Positions 42,082 to 51,025 are shown, counted from the stretch's first letter. The stretch: 64,000 nucleotides of DNA from Clostridium_AB sp036639235 (GCF_036639235.1 NZ_JAVWJB010000001.1:62001-126000), one strand, 5' to 3'. The notes: generated by a model from the sequence alone, not told the origin. Numbers and translations: made by a program.

Positions 42082-42837
42082 ATGTACAAAGTAGGAATCG
42101 ATATAGGATCAACTTCATGTAAAGCAGTTGCTATGAAGGATAATGAAATAGTTCACAAAATATTAATACCAACAGGATGGAGCAGTAAAGATGCTGCATA
42201 TAAGGTTAAGGAAGAGTTAGAATCACTTGGGATAAACGAATCTAATACCTATTATGTATCAACAGGATATGGAAGAATTAGTGTACCATTTGCTGACAAG
42301 AAGGTGACAGAAATTACTTGCCATGGTATTGGTGCTTCATATTTATTTGGTGACAGTGGAGTTGTTCTTGATATAGGTGGTCAGGACACTAAGGTTATTA
42401 CTATAGAGAATTCTAAGGTTCAGGATTTTCTAATGAATGATAAGTGTTCAGCTGGTACTGGAAGATTCTTAGAGGTTATGGCGAATATCTTAGGACTTGA
42501 TATTATGGAACTTTCAAAAATAGCAATGGATGGTGAAAACGTAACAATAAGTTCTATGTGTACTGTTTTTGCAGAGTCTGAGGTTATAAGCCTTATAGGA
42601 CAAGGTGCAAGAAAAGAAGACATAGCATTTGGTGTTTTAGATTCTATTGCAAGTAAGGTTAAAAGCATTTGTTTTAGACATAATAAGGTGGACAAGTACT
42701 TCTTAACAGGGGGACTTTGTGAGAATAAATACTTTATTGAAATGCTTAAAAGTAAGCTAGAGGCTGAAATTGTAACCTGTGAAAGTGGAAGATTTGCAGG
42801 GGCTATAGGAGCAGCACTTCTAGGGAAAACTAAATAA
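42082..42837 (+). CDS. Activator ATPase of a double-cubane-cluster reductase (DccR/YjiL/HgdC type)
   Basis: ASKHA-fold ATPase that binds a [4Fe-4S] cluster at a homodimer interface and pumps low-potential electrons into its partner reductase by ATP hydrolysis. In 251 residues the phosphate-1 motif is GIDIGSTSCKAV, phosphate-2 is VVLDIGGQDTKVI, and the adenosine motif is FLTGGLCENKYF. The two cluster cysteines are Cys122 in NDKCSAGTGRFLE and Cys160 in SSMCTVFAESEVISL. The partner gene starts 21 nt downstream. SD TGGAGG. Relatives also activate 2-hydroxyacyl-CoA dehydratases, but the neighbour identifies the double-cubane type. Confidence 0.9.
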   Translation: MYKVGIDIGSTSCKAVAMKDNEIVHKILIPTGWSSKDAAYKVKEELESLGINESNTYYVSTGYGRISVPFADKKVTEITCHGIGASYLFGDSGVVLDIGGQDTKVITIENSKVQDFLMNDKCSAGTGRFLEVMANILGLDIMELSKIAMDGENVTISSMCTVFAESEVISLIGQGARKEDIAFGVLDSIASKVKSICFRHNKVDKYFLTGGLCENKYFIEMLKSKLEAEIVTCESGRFAGAIGAALLGKTK

Positions 42838-42858
42838 AATTTTTTAGGGGGATTTTTT

Positions 42859-43892
42859 ATGATTAACCAATTACCAAAGGATTTTGAATCATTTACAGAG
42901 GCGAGACAAAAGGCATTTGTAGCTGTTAAGGAATCAAAGGATAAGGGAAATAAGATTGTTGGAGTATTCTGTACATATACACCTTGGGAGATTATACATG
43001 CAGCAGGGGCTATTCCAATAGGAGTATGTTCAGTAAGTGATGAAACAACTCAGGAAGCAGAAAAACACCTTCCAAAGAATCTTTGCCCACTTATAAAGTC
43101 ATCATATGGATTTGCAATTACTGATAAGTGTCCGTTTATATACTTCTCAGATATGATTGTTGGGGAGACAACATGTGATGGAAAGAAGAAGATGTACGAG
43201 CTTATGGGAGATATTAAAAATGTTCATGTAATGCAGCTTCCTCATAGACAAAAGGATCCTATAGCATTTGAAATGTGGAAAAATGAAATAGTAATATTAA
43301 AGGAAAAACTAGAAAAAGATTTTAATGTGAAAATAACTGAAGAGGCTATAAGAAACTCAATTAGAATTAAAAATGAGCAAAGAGATCTTCTTCGTGAAAT
43401 ATATGAATTAAGTAAAATGTGTCCACCTCCAATTTCAGGATACGAACTGCATAAGATACTTGATAGCGTAAGTTATGCACAATGTGCACAGACAAAGAAC
43501 AAAGAGCTACGCGACATGCTTTGCTCACTACAAGAAGTTGCAGCAACATGTGAAAGCCCAGTTTCAAAGGATGCTAAGAGAATTTTAGTTACAGGGTGTC
43601 CATCAGGTGGAGTTGCTGAAAAGGTAATTAAAACAGTTGAAGAAGTTGGTGGAGTAATTGTATCATTTGAAAACTGTGGTGGAATTAAGGAAAAGCAAAG
43701 AAATGTAGATGAAAGCAAAGAAGACGTTTACGAAGCACTTGCAGAAAAATACTTAAGCATTCCATGTTCAATAATGTCACCAAACACAGGTAGAATGGAA
43801 CTACTAGATGAATTAATTAAGGAATATAAGGTTGATGGAGTTATAGACATAACTCTACAGGCATGTCATACATATGCTGTTGAAAGCTATAG
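42859..43892 (+). CDS. Double-cubane-cluster anaerobic reductase (DccP/YjiM type), C-terminus lost in gap
   Basis: Related to 2-hydroxyacyl-CoA dehydratase subunits, but a close match by pattern to the YjiM/DccP group that carries an [8Fe-9S] double-cubane cluster. It reads 344 residues up to the gap. Shared segments include NLCPLIKSSYGFAITDKCPF, FSDMIVGETTCDGKKKMYELMG, VMQLPHRQKDP, TGCPSGGVAEKVI, FENCGG and LQACHTYAVES. Cysteines at 38, 57, 76, 91, 106, 247, 273, 303 and 336 are candidates for the cluster. About 40 residues are missing at the end; an apparent continuation beyond the N run is not real. The known Carboxydothermus protein reduces small molecules such as acetylene and azide in vitro; physiological substrate unknown. 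Confidence 0.88.
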
Positions 43893-43992
43893 NNNNNNNN
43901 NNNNNNNNNNNNNNNNNNNNNNNNNNNNNNNNNNNNNNNNNNNNNNNNNNNNNNNNNNNNNNNNNNNNNNNNNNNNNNNNNNNNNNNNNNNN
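43893..43992. other. Assembly gap (100 N) at the end of the reductase gene
   Basis: Placeholder of exactly 100 N. Just after it ATAGCCTC followed by TTTTTT (43993-44006) looks like the right arm and T tract of a plus-strand terminator whose left arm is in the gap. Confidence 0.97.
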
Positions 43993-44004
43993 ATAGCCTC
44001 TTTT

Positions 44005-44499
44005 TTATTTCTTATATGGAACTCCACATTCAGTTTTTGTGCCAAGAAGAATTGATACTCCATGTCCTAGTACTGGAAGAATTGTTTCAAGGTTTTCACG
44101 AACAGCCTTTTCACTTCCAGGAAGATTAATAACTATAGAGTTATTAATTATTCCAGCACGTGATCTTGATAACATTCCCTTTGGAGTTATTTTCATTGAA
44201 TTATATCTCATAGCCTCAGGAATACCTGGTATTTCCCTCTCTATTACATCAAGTGTAGCCTCAGGTGTTACGTCACGTTTAGAAAACCCAGTGCCTCCAG
44301 TTGTAAATATAAGATTAATATCCTTTGATGCCATATCTTTTATAGTATTTGCTATAATATCTCTCTCATCAGGTACAATTATATATTCTTCTACTGTGCA
44401 ATTAATTGTTTTAAGTAGTTCTTTAATAGCAGGTCCTGCTGTATCTACTCTCTCTCCACGAGAACCCTTATCACTTACTGTTATAATAGCTGCATTCAT
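44005..44499 (-). CDS. mogA: MogA/MoaB-family molybdopterin adenylyltransferase
   Basis: Adenylylates molybdopterin before molybdenum insertion by MoeA. The 164 residues have the MoCF fold motifs: VSDKGSRGERVDTAGPAIKELL, FTTGGTGFSKRDVTPEATLDVIEREIPGIPEAMR, and the C-terminal VINLPGSEKAVRENLETILPVLGHGVSIL. It is transcribed divergently from the moeA operon on the other strand, and the stop overlaps the T tract of the preceding gene's terminator. SD GGGAGG. Confidence 0.93.
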   Translation of the reverse strand: MNAAIITVSDKGSRGERVDTAGPAIKELLKTINCTVEEYIIVPDERDIIANTIKDMASKDINLIFTTGGTGFSKRDVTPEATLDVIEREIPGIPEAMRYNSMKITPKGMLSRSRAGIINNSIVINLPGSEKAVRENLETILPVLGHGVSILLGTKTECGVPYKK

Positions 44500-44692
44500 A
44501 TTAAAACCTCCCTTATATTCTTATTATATAGAAAATGAGTATTATTTTCCATAGATAAATATTATCAATTATCCCCTATTTGGCTATAATTATTTACTAA
44601 AATATTATATACTTATTTGTATAAAATAATTTTAATTACTTTCAAAATTTACTTTATAAGAATTATAACATAGGAAGTAGGTTAAGTTTAAA

Positions 44693-45892
44693 ATGCTTAG
44701 AGTAATATCAACAAAAGAATTTAAGGATTTAATAAGCAATATACAGGAATTGGATGTTGAGAATGTTAATATTCTAGATTCCCTTGGAAGAGTGCTTGCA
44801 GAGGATATTGTATCTCCACTTAATATACCAGGGTTTAAACGTTCGTCAGTAGATGGATATGCTGTAAGGTCATGTGATACATATTTATGTAGTGAAACCA
44901 TGCCTTCAATACTTAAATTTAAAGAAGAAATAGAAATAGGAAACAAACCAAAATATGAAATAAATAATATGGAATGTAGCTATATTCCAACAGGAGGAAT
45001 GCTTCCAGTTGGTGCAGATAGCATAGTTATGATTGAGGATGCTGAAAGTTTAGGAGATGAGATTCTTATAAATACATCTTCAAGTAAGGGTCAACATGTT
45101 GTATCCGAAAACGAGGATATATCTGAGGGTAAGGTTATTTTCAAAAAAGGTGATGTTATAACATCTAGTCATATGGCGGCATTAATATCTATGGGGATTA
45201 ATGAAGTTTCAGTATCTGTTAAGGTTAAAGCTGGTATTATATCAACAGGAGATGAGCTTTTATCACTTGAAGATAAGATAGCAGTACCCAAAATCAAGGA
45301 TACTAATGGGCCATACCTTAAGTTTGCACTTGAGGAGGATGGATGCATATCAACCTATTATGGAATTATTAAAGATAGTAAAGATGAACTTTATAATGGA
45401 GTGGAAAAAGCACTTAAAGAAAATGATGTTGTGTTTATGTCAGGTGGAAGTAGTGCAGGATGTAAGGACTATACTGAGAAGATAATGGAAATGTTTGGAG
45501 AAGTTTTATTCCATGGGCTTGCTATTAAGCCAGGAAAGCCTACACTAATGACAAAATGTAATATAGATGGAAGAGATAAGTATATAGTAGGGCTTCCAGG
45601 ACACCCACTAGCTTGTAGCATTGTCTATAAATATATAGTTTCTGCCCTTATTGATAGGCTACACTCAAAAACATCATCTAAAATAGAACATTATGCCTAT
45701 ATTACAGAGAACTACCATAAGGCTAAGGGGAGAGAGGAATATCTTCCTGTATATGTTGAGGGCGAGAAGGCATATCCACTTTATGCAAAGTCTTCAGCTA
45801 TGAGCATTATGGCAAAGTGTAATGGTGTAATTAAGATAGATAGAGACGTTGAAGGAATACTAAAGAATGAAAAAGTAAAGGTTATGAGGTGA
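44693..45892 (+). CDS. moeA: Molybdopterin molybdenumtransferase MoeA
   Basis: Inserts molybdate into adenylylated molybdopterin. The 399 residues cover the MoeA domains: N-terminal SLGRVLAEDIVSPLNIPGFKRSSVDGYAVR, TGGMLPVGADSIVMIEDAE, the MoCF-like core IISTGDELLS with MSGGSSAGCKDYTEK, KPGKPTL and GLPGHPLACSIV, and a C-terminal beta barrel. The ribosome binding site is AGGAAGTAGG with long spacing. The second moeA-like gene follows 4 nt later. First gene of a six-gene unit ending with def. Confidence 0.95.
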   Translation: MLRVISTKEFKDLISNIQELDVENVNILDSLGRVLAEDIVSPLNIPGFKRSSVDGYAVRSCDTYLCSETMPSILKFKEEIEIGNKPKYEINNMECSYIPTGGMLPVGADSIVMIEDAESLGDEILINTSSSKGQHVVSENEDISEGKVIFKKGDVITSSHMAALISMGINEVSVSVKVKAGIISTGDELLSLEDKIAVPKIKDTNGPYLKFALEEDGCISTYYGIIKDSKDELYNGVEKALKENDVVFMSGGSSAGCKDYTEKIMEMFGEVLFHGLAIKPGKPTLMTKCNIDGRDKYIVGLPGHPLACSIVYKYIVSALIDRLHSKTSSKIEHYAYITENYHKAKGREEYLPVYVEGEKAYPLYAKSSAMSIMAKCNGVIKIDRDVEGILKNEKVKVMR

Positions 45893-45896
45893 TTAT

Positions 45897-47792
45897 ATGG
45901 CATTATATCTAAATAATATTTCACTTAAAGAAGCTAAGGATTTAGCAATAAAGGTAGTAGATAATATTACCCTTCAAAGTGAAAGGGTCAAAACAAGTGA
46001 GGCTTTAGGAAGAATAACTTATAAGGCACACTTTGCAAATATATCATCACCCCACTTTATAGCATCTGCAATGGACGGTATTGCAACATGCTTTAAATAT
46101 ACGCTAGAAGCAGATATAAATACTCCTGTTACATTAACTAAGGATATGTACGAGGTAGTAGATACTGGGGATTTAATAAATGAGCCATTTGACTGCGTTA
46201 TTATGAAGGAAGATATAGTAGAGGATGGGGATAATCTTATAATTAGAAAGTCATGTGTTCCATATGAGAATATAAGACCTATTGGGGAAGATATTCAAAT
46301 GGGAGAAATGATTATGCCAAAGAAGCAAAAGATTACACCACTTGATATATCATCACTTCTTGCAGCAAAGATAACTGAAGTTGAGGTTTTTAAGAATATA
46401 ACTGTTGGTATTATTCCAACAGGAGATGAGATGACTAATGGACAGGATGCTAAAGTGCCGAGAAAAGGTGAACTTGTAGATTATAATTCATGGACATTTA
46501 AAGCCCTAGTTGAAAGCTATGGTGCAAATGCTATTAGATATGACATTGTAAAGGATAATATAGAGGACCTTAAAAAGGCTGTTATTTTAGCATCAAGTGA
46601 ATGTGATATGGTTATTTTAAATGCTGGTTCATCAAAGGGAAGAGGGGACTTTGCAGAGGATGTTATAAAAAGTCTTGGTGAGGTTTTATTCCATGGAATA
46701 TCAATTAAGCCAGGTAAGCCTGCAAGTCTTGGAGTAGTTAATAAGTGCCCTATATTTGGAATTCCAGGATATCCTGTATCAGCATTCTTTGTTATGGATA
46801 CTTTAGTTAAATCATCAATTAACTATATTAAGGATAAAATATATAAGACTATACATCATAAGAGCACTATGAATGCACACTTAGCTAGAAAGGTAGTTTC
46901 ATCTCTTAAAAGTGATGAGTTTATAAGAGTTAAGCTATCGAAGGTAGGAGAGAAGGTAGTTGCTAGCCCAATTGGTAAGGGGGCAGGGGTTACTATGAGC
47001 TTAACATGTGCAGATGGTTATTTTATAGTACCGAGAAACGTTGAAGGGTACGAGGCATCACAGGTAGTAGAAGTTAATCTTCTTCGTGATAATCTAGACC
47101 TTGAAAGTACATTAATTTCACTAGGTAGTCATGATGTTATTATGGATATATTAATGGACTTTCTTAAGGATAAGGGAGTTTATTTAAGTTCTACCCACAC
47201 AGGCAGTATGGGGGGGCTATTATCTATTAGAAGAAACGAGGCACATATGGCTCCGATTCACTTACTTTCAGATACTGGTGAATATAACGTAGACTACTGT
47301 AAAAAGTACATTGGAGAATGTGTACTTATTAAGTTTGCAAAGAGAATCCAGGGGTTTATAACTGAAAAGGGTAACCCACTTAATATAAAGGAATTTAAGG
47401 ATTTAGAGAGAGTGAGATATGTTAATAGACAAAAAGGTTCTGGGACAAGATTGTTACTTGATCATTTTTGTGAAAAAAACAATATTAACAAATCATCAAT
47501 AAAGGGTTATGATAGAGAAGAGATAACCCATTTAACAGTTGCAGCACAGGTTAGTGGTAATAGTGCAGATTGTGGGATGGGAATTCTTGCAGCTGCAAAG
47601 ATTATGGACCTTGATTTTGTTCCACTTTGTAGTGAAGACTATGATATAGTAATATCTAAGGATATGTTAGAAGATTATAGGGTTAAGTGTTTAATAGAAA
47701 CTATTTCATCAAGTGAATTTAAGGCGAAAATTGGTGAAATAGGTGGATATGATCTATCCCATGCAGGAGAGGTTATTGTCCTAGGAGGATAA
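45897..47792 (+). CDS. MoeA-like protein fused to a periplasmic-binding-protein-like domain
   Basis: Second MoeA homologue in the operon (631 residues). Residues 1-400 are MoeA-like (SEALGRITYKAHFANISSPHF, SAMDGIA, IPTGDEMT, NAGSSKGRGDFAEDV, KPGKPASLGVVNKCPIFGIPGYPVSAFF). Residues about 410-631 are a PBP-like domain (GSHDVIMDILMDFL, THTGSMGGLLSIRRNEAHMAPIHLL, RQKGSGTRLLLDHF, AQVSGNSADCGMGILAAAKIM). This fusion is known in Firmicutes and archaea, and the second domain may bind a molybdate- or tungstate-containing ligand. There is no signal peptide, so it is cytoplasmic. Having two MoeA proteins can reflect molybdenum versus tungsten use. Confidence 0.92.
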   Translation: MALYLNNISLKEAKDLAIKVVDNITLQSERVKTSEALGRITYKAHFANISSPHFIASAMDGIATCFKYTLEADINTPVTLTKDMYEVVDTGDLINEPFDCVIMKEDIVEDGDNLIIRKSCVPYENIRPIGEDIQMGEMIMPKKQKITPLDISSLLAAKITEVEVFKNITVGIIPTGDEMTNGQDAKVPRKGELVDYNSWTFKALVESYGANAIRYDIVKDNIEDLKKAVILASSECDMVILNAGSSKGRGDFAEDVIKSLGEVLFHGISIKPGKPASLGVVNKCPIFGIPGYPVSAFFVMDTLVKSSINYIKDKIYKTIHHKSTMNAHLARKVVSSLKSDEFIRVKLSKVGEKVVASPIGKGAGVTMSLTCADGYFIVPRNVEGYEASQVVEVNLLRDNLDLESTLISLGSHDVIMDILMDFLKDKGVYLSSTHTGSMGGLLSIRRNEAHMAPIHLLSDTGEYNVDYCKKYIGECVLIKFAKRIQGFITEKGNPLNIKEFKDLERVRYVNRQKGSGTRLLLDHFCEKNNINKSSIKGYDREEITHLTVAAQVSGNSADCGMGILAAAKIMDLDFVPLCSEDYDIVISKDMLEDYRVKCLIETISSSEFKAKIGEIGGYDLSHAGEVIVLGG

Positions 47793-47795
47793 ATT

Positions 47796-48746
47796 ATGCA
47801 AGATAACTACAAAAGAAATATTGATTATTGTAGAATATCATTAACTGAAAAGTGTAATTTAAGGTGTATATATTGTATGCCTGAGGGGTATAAGCCATTA
47901 AGTGACAGTGAAATGTCTCTTAATGAAATCATAAGTATAGTTAAGAGCCTCTCAAAGATAGGCATTAAAAAAATCAGGTTTACAGGGGGAGAACCTCTAG
48001 TTAGACCAGATATTGTTGACATTATTAGAGAGACTAAGAAGGTTGATGGTATTGAGGATGTTGCAATTACTACAAATGGAGTACTTCTAAAAAAGCATCT
48101 TCAAGGACTTTATGAGGCTGGGCTTACAAGAATGAATGTTAGCCTTGACTCCTTAAAAGACGAAACATTTAAAACTATTACAGGGGCAAGTGTTAGTGGT
48201 ATTTTAGACTCAATTAAAAAGGCTATGGAACTTGGTATTTATATTAAGATTAATATGCTACCTATGAAGGGATATAATGAGGATGAAATTATCGACTTTA
48301 TTAATCTAACCCGTGATATTAAAATGGATGTAAGATTTATTGAACTTATGCCAATGGGACCTGCAAAGGACTTTAAAGGCATTAAGTCAGATGATATTTT
48401 AAATATTATAGAGTCTATAAACCTTGGGTATGAAAGTATAGGTAACGAAGGAACTGGACCTGCTAATTTATTTAAAATAGATGGATATAAGGGGAGAGTA
48501 GGCGTAATTTCTCCTATGTCACATAATTTCTGTCATTTATGTAATCGTATTAGAATAACAAGTGATAAGAAGCTAAAAACCTGTCTTCATAATTCAGGAG
48601 AAATAGATTTATCAGAGTTTATTAATAATGAAGAAGAACTAACGAGTGTATTAAGAGATGGAATACTTAAAAAATACAAAAAGCACACTTTAAATCAAGA
48701 TAAGATAAGCAAAAGTGGACGAGACATGGTAAGAATAGGAGGATAA
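47796..48746 (+). CDS. moaA: GTP 3',8-cyclase MoaA (radical SAM)
   Basis: First step of Moco synthesis, converting GTP to 3',8-cyclo-7,8-dihydro-GTP. The 316 residues contain the SAM-binding cluster motif KCNLRCIYCMPEG (Cys20, Cys24, Cys27) and the second, substrate-binding cluster motif CHLCNRIRITSDKKLKTC (Cys246, Cys249, Cys263). GGEPLVRPDI near 70 matches the SAM-contact motif. The usual C-terminal double-glycine is present (MVRIGG). SD AGGAGG. It sits 3 nt after the moeA-PBP gene and 3 nt before moaC. Confidence 0.96.
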   Translation: MQDNYKRNIDYCRISLTEKCNLRCIYCMPEGYKPLSDSEMSLNEIISIVKSLSKIGIKKIRFTGGEPLVRPDIVDIIRETKKVDGIEDVAITTNGVLLKKHLQGLYEAGLTRMNVSLDSLKDETFKTITGASVSGILDSIKKAMELGIYIKINMLPMKGYNEDEIIDFINLTRDIKMDVRFIELMPMGPAKDFKGIKSDDILNIIESINLGYESIGNEGTGPANLFKIDGYKGRVGVISPMSHNFCHLCNRIRITSDKKLKTCLHNSGEIDLSEFINNEEELTSVLRDGILKKYKKHTLNQDKISKSGRDMVRIGG

Positions 48747-48749
48747 ACT

Positions 48750-49226
48750 ATGGGATTTACTCATTTTAATGATGAAGGAAGAGCTAAAATGGTAGATGTA
48801 GGAGAGAAAATGGATACTGATAGAGTAGCTGTTGCCTCATGTTACATCGAAATGAAAAGCGAAACCCTAGAGGCTATTGTTGATGGCAAAATCAAAAAGG
48901 GTGATGTTTTATCTGTTGCACAGGTAGGCGGAATAATGGCATCTAAGAAAACCTCTGATACTATACCAATGTGTCATAATATATTTTTAACTGGATGTAA
49001 TATTGAATTTGAAATAGATAAGGAATTAAACAGAATTAATATTACAGCTGAAGTTAAAACAAGGGGGAAAACAGGTGTTGAAATGGAGGCACTTAATGCT
49101 GCTTCAGTTACAGCACTAACAATATATGATATGTGTAAGGCTATGGATAGAGAGATGATTATCGGAAGTCTTAAACTACTTGAGAAAAAAGGTGGTAAGT
49201 CAGGCCACTTTATTAGGAGGGACTAA
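48750..49226 (+). CDS. moaC: Cyclic pyranopterin monophosphate synthase MoaC
   Basis: Turns the MoaA product into cyclic pyranopterin monophosphate. The 158 residues contain AKMVDVGEKMDTDRVAVASC, QVGGIMASKKTSDTIPMCHNIFLTGCNI and the active-site segment KTRGKTGVEMEALNAASVTALTIYDMCKAMDREM. Normal length. SD TAGGAGG. Tightly packed in the Moco operon between moaA and the MOSC gene. moaD and moaE (molybdopterin synthase) are not in the window. Confidence 0.96.
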   Translation: MGFTHFNDEGRAKMVDVGEKMDTDRVAVASCYIEMKSETLEAIVDGKIKKGDVLSVAQVGGIMASKKTSDTIPMCHNIFLTGCNIEFEIDKELNRINITAEVKTRGKTGVEMEALNAASVTALTIYDMCKAMDREMIIGSLKLLEKKGGKSGHFIRRD

Positions 49227-49228
49227 TT

Positions 49229-49666
49229 ATGGCAAAGGTTGTAGCAGTTAACATAAGCGAGAAAAAGGGAGTTGTTAAAAAGCCGGTAGATAGCATAACT
49301 CTAGTTGTAGACCATGGTATTCAAGGGGATGCACATGCAGGAAAATGGCATAGACAGGTAAGCTTACTTGCTAATGAAAGTATAGATAAAATGAGAGGTA
49401 AAGGAATAGACCTAGATTTTGGTGTATTTGCTGAAAACATTACAACTGAAGGAATTGAAGTTGCATTATTACCAGTTGGATGTAAGCTTAGAATGGGAGA
49501 GGCTCTACTTGAGGTAACTCAAATAGGTAAGAAGTGTCACCATGGATGTGAGATAAGACAAATTGTTGGTGATTGTGTTATGCCTAGAGAGGGAATATTT
49601 GCTATGGTTTTAGAAGGTGGACAAGTTAAACCAGGAGACGATATTTTTGTAGTAGAAGGGGTATAA
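49229..49666 (+). CDS. MOSC-domain protein
   Basis: Stand-alone MOSC domain of 145 residues, a fold named after the molybdenum cofactor sulfurase C-terminus and found in YiiM-like proteins. The pattern GIQGDAHAGKWHRQVSLLANESI, then FAENITTEGIEVALLPVG and EVTQIGKKCHHGCEIRQIVG, is typical, with Cys103 and Cys107 as candidate sulfur carriers or ligands. No NifS-like partner is adjacent. The location in the Moco operon supports a role in cofactor handling. It lies 2 nt after moaC and 2 nt before def. Confidence 0.92.
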   Translation: MAKVVAVNISEKKGVVKKPVDSITLVVDHGIQGDAHAGKWHRQVSLLANESIDKMRGKGIDLDFGVFAENITTEGIEVALLPVGCKLRMGEALLEVTQIGKKCHHGCEIRQIVGDCVMPREGIFAMVLEGGQVKPGDDIFVVEGV

Positions 49667-49668
49667 TA

Positions 49669-50133
49669 ATGGCTGTTAGAGAAATAGTTCTAAAGGGACA
49701 TGTTGCCCTTAGTACTAAAAGTGATGTAGTAACCGAAATTGATAATGATATAAAGGAATTAATTAAGGATCTTAAGGATACACTATACTCAACAACAGGT
49801 ATAGGACTTGCAGCTCCTCAAATTGGAGTTAACAAAAGAGTAATCTATATTGACTTAAAAGCAGCTGAAATTGAGCCAATCTTATTAATTAATCCTGTTA
49901 TAACTATGAAAAAGGGTATGCAGGATAGTGAAGAGGGATGTTTAAGCTACCCAGGCTATTGTGGGAAGGTTGAAAGACCGAAGCGTTTAGAAGTAGAAGG
50001 TCTTGATGAAAATGGTAACATTAAGTCTTATTATGCAGAGGAGCTTTTATGTAGAGCATTTTGCCATGAAATAGATCATTTAGATGGTATTATGTATACA
50101 GATAAGGCCTATGAATTATTTGAAAGAAATTAA
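49669..50133 (+). CDS. def: Peptide deformylase
   Basis: Removes the N-formyl group from nascent proteins. The 154 residues have all three motifs: GIGLAAPQIG (44-53), EGCLSYPG with metal ligand Cys91, and HEIDHLDG with His133, Glu134 and His137. Length and motif spacing are those of short Clostridium-type PDF proteins. Unusually for a housekeeping gene, it is the last gene of the Moco operon, 2 nt after MOSC, so it would be expressed with it. A second def may exist elsewhere; none is in this window. Confidence 0.93.
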   Translation: MAVREIVLKGHVALSTKSDVVTEIDNDIKELIKDLKDTLYSTTGIGLAAPQIGVNKRVIYIDLKAAEIEPILLINPVITMKKGMQDSEEGCLSYPGYCGKVERPKRLEVEGLDENGNIKSYYAEELLCRAFCHEIDHLDGIMYTDKAYELFERN

Positions 50134-50143
50134 TTTTAATTTA

Positions 50144-50182
50144 TATACCATAGATTATTTATAAAAACTAATCTATGGTATA
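50144..50182 (+). terminator. Long hairpin after def
   Basis: Perfect 14-bp stem TATACCATAGATTA / TAATCTATGGTATA, followed by TAATAGTTTT, so the T tract is weak. The rest of 50183-50300 holds nothing I can support. Confidence 0.65.
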
Positions 50183-50302
50183 TAATAGTTTTAGTCATGT
50201 TACGATAAGTTAATTGTAGTCAATGATTAATTTTGAAGTAACATTTTGTGGTTTTTATGTATACAATTACACAAATATTCATAAAATACCTTGAAAGATA
50301 AA

Positions 50303-50331
50303 TTGACTAAGCATTTTATGGAATATATAAT
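50303..50331 (+). promoter_or_regulatory. Predicted promoter of the GntR/FadR-type regulator gene
   Basis: TTGACT (50303-50308), 17 nt, TATAAT (50326-50331). An imperfect dyad TTTGT..ACAAA at 50336-50355 follows, downstream of the -10, which could be an autoregulatory site. Confidence 0.65.
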
Positions 50332-50374
50332 AGACTTTGTGATTAGTGTTACAAAATTTAGGGGGCATATAGCG

Positions 50375-51025
50375 ATGAAGGAGTTTAGCTCAGGTGAGGA
50401 TAGATACTCACTAAGAGGAAAAGTATATAGCAAAGTAAGGGAAGACATTCTAAACGGTAAGTATAAAGCAGGGGAGAATCTTATTGAAATGAGATTAGCT
50501 AAGGAGCTAAACGTTAGTAGAACTCCTGTCCGAGAAGCAATAAGACAATTAGAGCTTGAAGGACTTGTTGAAAGCATTCCAAATAAGGGTGTTATAGTTA
50601 AGGGTATATCAACTAAAGATATGCAGGATATTTATAACATAAGACTACTTCTTGAGGGACTTGCTGCAAGATGGGCAGTTGAGGAGATTTCAGATGAAAC
50701 TATTAAAAGACTTCAAGAAACATATGACCTTCTAGAGTTTTATACAAATAAGCAGGACATAGAGAACATAGAGAAGCTAAATGCACAGTTCCATCAAATT
50801 ATATACGAAGCAACAAGAAGTAATGTGCTACTTCATATACTTAAGGATTTCCAGGTATATGTTAAGCTTGCTAGACATGAATCATTAGCTGTTCCAGGTA
50901 GAATGGAACGTTCGCTTAATGAACATAAGGAAATTCTTGATGCTATTAAGGTTAGAGATGTGAAACTTGCTAAGGAAAAGCTAACAAGCCATGTTATAAA
51001 CTCAAGTAAAAACGTTTTAAAATAG
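50375..51025 (+). CDS. GntR-family regulator, FadR subgroup (FCD domain)
   Basis: Ligand-responsive repressor. The 216 residues contain an N-terminal winged helix (YSLRGKVYSKVREDILNGKY, LAKELNVSRTPVREAIRQLELEGLVESIPNKG) and a helical FCD effector domain (DIYNIRLLLEGLAARWAVEEI, FHQIIYEATRSNVLLHIL, EHKEILDAIKVRDVKLAKEKLTSHV) with the His/Asp pattern often binding a metal and a small acid. I start it at ATG 50375, behind GGGGG; upstream in-frame codons lie before and within the promoter. Target genes are not evident; neighbours on either side have different functions. Confidence 0.9.
   Translation: MKEFSSGEDRYSLRGKVYSKVREDILNGKYKAGENLIEMRLAKELNVSRTPVREAIRQLELEGLVESIPNKGVIVKGISTKDMQDIYNIRLLLEGLAARWAVEEISDETIKRLQETYDLLEFYTNKQDIENIEKLNAQFHQIIYEATRSNVLLHILKDFQVYVKLARHESLAVPGRMERSLNEHKEILDAIKVRDVKLAKEKLTSHVINSSKNVLK

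Noticed and set aside
42859..43892. Annotation as 2-hydroxyglutaryl-CoA dehydratase subunit
   Set aside because: Sequence segments match the YjiM/DccP group better, there is only one reductase subunit, and no fermentation genes are adjacent.
43993..44055. Apparent continuation of the reductase gene after the N gap
   Set aside because: The frame is created by 100 placeholder N; the residues after it are the terminator and the end of mogA read backwards.
44039..44554. Plus-strand open frame (171 codons) opposite mogA
   Set aside because: mogA on the minus strand has all family motifs; the plus-strand frame is its shadow.
44500..44692. Possible Moco riboswitch between mogA and moeA
   Set aside because: The 190-nt region is AT-rich, without the multi-stem conserved core expected of that RNA.
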